A model generated the notes under the pieces. The model was not told where the DNA came from. It did no database searches and worked only from the letters and a program-made list of their open reading frames with translations. Made by a program: the position numbers and the translations under genes. A stretch of DNA of 64,000 bases from Rhodoferax sp. (GTDB lineage Bacteria > Pseudomonadota > Gammaproteobacteria > Burkholderiales > Burkholderiaceae_C), in the NCBI GenBank assembly GCA_024236015.1, contig JACKLK010000009.1, positions 186,001-250,000 of the forward strand, in the 5' to 3' direction. Shown here piece by piece: positions 60,760-64,000 of the stretch (positions are counted from its first letter, which is position 1; each line of letters opens with the position of its first letter).

Positions 60760-61488
60760 ATGACACTCGGCATCGCACCAGCGATTGGCCTCGTCCTGGC
60801 CCTCGCCGTTGCCACCGAGGCGTCGGCACAGGCGGCGCCGGTGGCGACCTCTCGCACGACGCCGAGCCAGGTGCAGGCGAGCACCGAAGCGGCGCTCGAA
60901 GAGCGCCTGGCGAAGGATTGGGGCCTGCGTGCCGACGAATGGGTGCGCTACCGGCAGGTGATGCAGGGGCCGCTGGGCGTCTACTCGCCCAACCTCGATC
61001 CACTCACCGCGCTGGGCATCGAGGCCCGCAGCGACGAGGAACGCAGGCGCTACGCGGAGTTGCAGGTGCAGGCCGAGTCCAAGCGCGTGGGCAAGACGCT
61101 GGCTTACCAGCGGGCCTACGACGCAGCGTGGCAGCGCCTGTTTCCCGGTCAGCAGCGCGTGAACCTGCCCGGCGCGCAGGCGCCAGGCGCCGGCAACAAG
61201 GGCTCGGGCCGGCTGGCCGTCTTCGTGAAGGCCGACTGCCCGTCGTGCGACCAGCGTGTGCGCCAGATGCAGGCGGCCGGCACCGCCTTCGACCTCTACA
61301 TGGTCGGCAGCCGCCAGGACGACGCTCGCATCCGCCAGTGGGCGGCGCAGGCCGGCATCGACCCGGCGCGCGTGCGCGCCCGAACGATCACGCTCAACCA
61401 CGATGCCGGGCGCTGGCTGTCCCTCGGCCTGCCGGGCGAACTGCCCGCCGTGGCGCGTGAGGTGAACACCCAATGGCAGCGGCAATAG
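60760..61488 (+). CDS. TIGR03759-family (PFL_4693) integrating conjugative element protein
   Basis: The 242-residue protein has a signal peptide (about 1-25) and the family pattern LAKDWGLRADEWVRYRQVMQ, GPLGVYSPNLDPLTALGIEA. The C-terminal half is thioredoxin-like with VFVKADCPSCDQRVRQM, so a CxxC pair is present. It probably acts in the periplasm in disulfide handling or assembly of the secretion machine. It overlaps the lytic transglycosylase gene by 16 bases. Confidence 0.88.
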   Translation: MTLGIAPAIGLVLALAVATEASAQAAPVATSRTTPSQVQASTEAALEERLAKDWGLRADEWVRYRQVMQGPLGVYSPNLDPLTALGIEARSDEERRRYAELQVQAESKRVGKTLAYQRAYDAAWQRLFPGQQRVNLPGAQAPGAGNKGSGRLAVFVKADCPSCDQRVRQMQAAGTAFDLYMVGSRQDDARIRQWAAQAGIDPARVRARTITLNHDAGRWLSLGLPGELPAVAREVNTQWQRQ

Positions 61489-62057
61489 CCACGTTGTGGC
61501 CGGCGCGCGTCGGACTGCTCGTTTGCCTGTGGACGTGCACAGCGGTCTCGACGGCGCAGGAAGTGCCGCCACCGGCCTACCAACTGGCTGCGCAGCAGGC
61601 CGGCGTGCCGTCGCCGGTGCTCTATGCGGTGGCGCTGCAAGAGAGCGGTGCCAGGCTGCGCGGACGCCTCATCCCGTGGCCCTGGACGCTCAACGTCGCC
61701 GGCCGCGCCGAGCGCTACGCCACGCAAGCGGAGGCCTGCACGGCCATTCGCAGGGCGCTTGCCCGCGCGCCGGCCCACCGCGTGGACATTGGCCTCGGAC
61801 AGGTGAACCTCGGCTACCACGCGCACCGCTACGACCAGCCCTGCGACCTGCTGGACCCGTACCGCAACCTCGCCGTCGCCGCGGAAATCCTCAAGGAACA
61901 GCACACACCCGGCGAGGACTGGTTGCTCGCCATCGGCCGGTACCACCGGCCTGCGGGTGGCGAGCCCGCCGCCCGCTACCGACGCAGCGTCCACCAGCAC
62001 CTCACGCGCGTGCTCGGGCCGGACGCCTCCCTGACTTCCACCCGGAGCCGCCCATGA
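61473..62057 (+). CDS. Lytic transglycosylase (conjugation)
   Basis: This enzyme opens the peptidoglycan layer for the conjugation channel. The 194-residue protein has a signal peptide (about 1-28), the catalytic glutamate in VLYAVALQESG near residue 55, DIGLGQVNLGYH, and LLDPYRNLAVAAEILKEQ typical of SLT domains. ATG 61473 lies inside the upstream gene. The gene shares 4 bases (ATGA) with the TIGR03765 gene. Confidence 0.9.
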   Translation: MAAAIATLWPARVGLLVCLWTCTAVSTAQEVPPPAYQLAAQQAGVPSPVLYAVALQESGARLRGRLIPWPWTLNVAGRAERYATQAEACTAIRRALARAPAHRVDIGLGQVNLGYHAHRYDQPCDLLDPYRNLAVAAEILKEQHTPGEDWLLAIGRYHRPAGGEPAARYRRSVHQHLTRVLGPDASLTSTRSRP

Positions 62058-62623
62058 ACCGCTTCCCGCTTGCCCTTGCCGCGCTGCTGTGCGCATCGAC
62101 CGCCATTGCCCAACCCGTCACCGCACCGAATCGTCCAACGAGCAGTCCGCCGCTGATCGTCGTCGAGGACCGTGGCGGCGTGTCGGCGCTGCCGTACTAC
62201 CAGGCGCTGAATCCCCAGGAAACCGGCCCGGCACAGCCACCCGCCGGCACGCCCGCCAACCCGTCGCCGCCGCGCATGGGCAGTGCGATCGGCGCGGAAG
62301 CCACCATGCTGCCGGTGCGCTCGGCGCGGCTGACGTCGGGCGACGAGCCACGCCGCGTGATCCGGGCGCCGGGCCTGACGCCGTTGTTCCTCGTTGGCGA
62401 CGACGACCGTTCACGCGCCTGGCTGCGGCAGCGGCGCGCAGCGCTGACGGAGTTGCGCGCTGTGGGCATGGTGGTCAACGTGGCCACGCCCGAGGCGCTG
62501 GCGTCACTGCGCCGTCTGGTGCCCGGCCTGACCCTGGCGCCGGCCTCCGGCGACGACGTGGCGCAGCGGCTGGGCCTGCGGCACTACCCGGTGCTCATCA
62601 CGGCCACGGGCATCGAGCCGTGA
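62054..62623 (+). CDS. TIGR03765-family (PFL_4695) integrating conjugative element protein
   Basis: The 189-residue protein has a signal peptide (about 1-20, ending AIAQ) and the family core LIVVEDRGGVSALPYYQALN, LTPLFLVGDDDRSRAWLRQR and AQRLGLRHYPVLITATGIEP. It is probably periplasmic and is found next to the transglycosylase and TraD in PFGI-1-type elements. The function is not known. ATG 62054 overlaps the previous stop; 26 bases separate it from traD. Confidence 0.88.
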   Translation: MNRFPLALAALLCASTAIAQPVTAPNRPTSSPPLIVVEDRGGVSALPYYQALNPQETGPAQPPAGTPANPSPPRMGSAIGAEATMLPVRSARLTSGDEPRRVIRAPGLTPLFLVGDDDRSRAWLRQRRAALTELRAVGMVVNVATPEALASLRRLVPGLTLAPASGDDVAQRLGLRHYPVLITATGIEP

Positions 62624-62649
62624 TCGGGTAGCCCGGTGAAACCCCCGCC

Positions 62650-64000
62650 ATGGCCCAGTCCCAAACCGTCGAGGTTCTGCTGCGGCCAGCGGTGGAGCTA
62701 TACACCGTCGCGGTCTGTGCGGGCGCCGCGCTTCTGTGCCTGGTGGTCCCATGGTCGCTCGCGCTGAGCCCAACCCTCGGCATCGGTAGTGCTCTTGCGT
62801 TCTTGACCTTCGGCGCCATCCGCTGGTGGGACGCTTGGGCCATCCTGCGCTACCGCCGCAACATCCGGCGCCTGCCGCGCTACGTGATGACCAGCCGAGA
62901 CGTGCCGGTCAGCCAGCAGCGGCTGTTTGTCGGCCGAGGATTCCGCTGGGACCAGCGGCACACGCACCGGCTGATGCAGACCTACCGGCCGGAATTCCGC
63001 CGCTACGTCGAGCCGACCCTGAGCTACCGCACAGCGCGGCGCATGGAAGAGCGGCTGGAGTTCGCCCCTTACCCGTTGCCCACGCTCGCGAAGGCGCTCG
63101 CCTGGGACAGCCCGCTCAACCCGGTGCGGCCGCTGCCGCCGGTGGGCGGCTTGCCCCGGCTGCATGGCATCGAACCGCACGAGGTGGACGTCACACTGCC
63201 GTTGGGCGAGCGTGTCGGCCACTCCCTGGTGCTGGGCACGACGCGCGTGGGCAAGACGCGCTTGGCCGAGCTGTTCATCACGCAGGACATCCGCCGGAAG
63301 ATCAACGGCCAACACGAGGTCGTGATCGTCTTCGACCCGAAGGGCGACGCGGACCTCTTGAAGCGCATGTACGTAGAGGCCAAGCGCGCCGGGCGTGAAG
63401 GCGAGTTCTACGTCTTCCATCTCGGCTGGCCCGACATATCGGCCCGCTACAACGCCGTGGGCCGCTTCGGCCGCATCTCGGAAGTCGCCACCCGCATCGC
63501 GGGCCAGCTCTCCGGCGAAGGCAACAGCGCCGCGTTCCGCGAATTCGCCTGGCGCTTCGTCAACATCATCGCGCGGGCCTTGGTCGAGCTGGGACAGCGG
63601 CCCGACTACCTGCTGATCCAGCGGCACGTCATCAACATCGACGCGCTGTTCATCGAGTACGCACAGCACTTCTTCGCCAAGAACGAGCCCAAGGCCTGGG
63701 ACATCATCGTCCAGCTCGAAGCCAAGCTGAACGACAAGAACATCCCGCGCAACATGATCGGGCGCGAGAAGCGCGTCGTGGCGCTGGAGCAGTACCTGTC
63801 GCAGGTGCGTATCTACGACCCGGTGCTCGATGGCCTGCGGTCGGCCGTTCGGTACGACCGCACCTACTTCGACAAGATCGTCGCGAGCCTGCTGCCGCTG
63901 TTGGAGAAGCTGACCACCGGTAAGATCGCCCAACTGCTCGCGCCGAACTACTCGGACCTGAGCGATCCGCGTCCGATCTTCGACTGGATGCAGATCATCA
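62650..64000 (+). CDS. traD: Type IV conjugative coupling protein TraD (truncated by window end)
   Basis: TraD is the ATPase that feeds the relaxase-DNA complex to the secretion channel. The 450 visible residues start with two transmembrane helices (about residues 15-35 and 40-60). Walker A is GTTRVGKT near residue 196 and a Walker-B-like VIVFDPKGDADL is near 223. Later segments include NIPRNMIGREKRVVALEQYL. No stop is reached before the window end, so the C-terminal part is missing. ATG 62650 is chosen because it precedes the first membrane helix; the RBS is weak. Confidence 0.9.
   Translation, partial: MAQSQTVEVLLRPAVELYTVAVCAGAALLCLVVPWSLALSPTLGIGSALAFLTFGAIRWWDAWAILRYRRNIRRLPRYVMTSRDVPVSQQRLFVGRGFRWDQRHTHRLMQTYRPEFRRYVEPTLSYRTARRMEERLEFAPYPLPTLAKALAWDSPLNPVRPLPPVGGLPRLHGIEPHEVDVTLPLGERVGHSLVLGTTRVGKTRLAELFITQDIRRKINGQHEVVIVFDPKGDADLLKRMYVEAKRAGREGEFYVFHLGWPDISARYNAVGRFGRISEVATRIAGQLSGEGNSAAFREFAWRFVNIIARALVELGQRPDYLLIQRHVINIDALFIEYAQHFFAKNEPKAWDIIVQLEAKLNDKNIPRNMIGREKRVVALEQYLSQVRIYDPVLDGLRSAVRYDRTYFDKIVASLLPLLEKLTTGKIAQLLAPNYSDLSDPRPIFDWMQII

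Overview
The window looks like a high-GC betaproteobacterium, most likely Burkholderiales. The evidence is an orphan Bug-type tripartite tricarboxylate transporter binding protein, CaiB/PrpD/acyl-CoA dehydrogenase catabolic operons, and a PFGI-1/ICEclc-type integrative and conjugative element (ICE). The species cannot be set from sequence alone.

Region 1 (about 0.15-6.7 kb, + strand) is a peptide-type (Dpp/Opp) ABC transporter operon: binding protein, two permeases and two ATPases, with a nucleoside hydrolase gene inserted after the binding protein. At about 6.9-7.0 kb there is a tRNA-3'-end-like 19-mer, an inverted repeat and a terminator. I read this as a possible island attachment boundary.

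Region 2 (7.1-36.1 kb) is a catabolic block for CoA thioesters in three operons: a leftward one (SDR, MmgE/PrpD, acyl-CoA dehydrogenase, CaiB, Bug protein, acyl-CoA dehydrogenase, CitE-like lyase, etfB, etfA), a rightward one (dienoyl-CoA-reductase-like protein, CaiB, alpha-methylacyl-CoA racemase-like protein, cysteine-less thiolase-like protein, DUF35, MaoC) and a second leftward one (MaoC, crotonases, SDR, paired acyl-CoA dehydrogenases). The racemase, MFE-2-like dehydrogenase, paired dehydrogenases and thiolase/DUF35/MaoC set suggest breakdown of a methyl-branched or sterol/isoprenoid-like acyl chain. The substrate is inferred, not shown. A GntR/UTRA regulator sits at the right edge, and CCGG-centred palindromes lie in both divergent promoter regions. 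The block is damaged twice: an acyl-CoA dehydrogenase has an in-frame amber codon, and an enoyl-CoA hydratase is split by a complete IS21-family element (27410-30318, 5-bp target duplication). Degraded IS630-like and IS3-like transposase remnants flank the block.

Region 3 (37.2-64.0 kb, + strand) is an ICE core: LysR regulator, AlpA, ParA, ParB-like, DUF2857, STY4528, TIGR03761 (PFL_4669), DUF3158, SSB, topoisomerase III, a run of singly transcribed accessory genes (DUF3577/STY4534, DUF3275, DUF932, a methyltransferase-like protein, a large helicase), then the start of the conjugation block (PilL-N lipoprotein, TIGR03759, lytic transglycosylase, TIGR03765, TraD coupling protein cut by the window end). 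The integrase, relaxase and most of the type IV secretion system must lie outside the window.

The strongest unexplained signals are in Region 3: three copies of a multi-stem leader with compensatory base changes (49.1, 51.1 and 54.6 kb), three identical 17-bp palindromes (44.3-46.4 kb), and a cluster of DnaA-box-like sites, palindromes and direct repeats inside the STY4528 replication gene.
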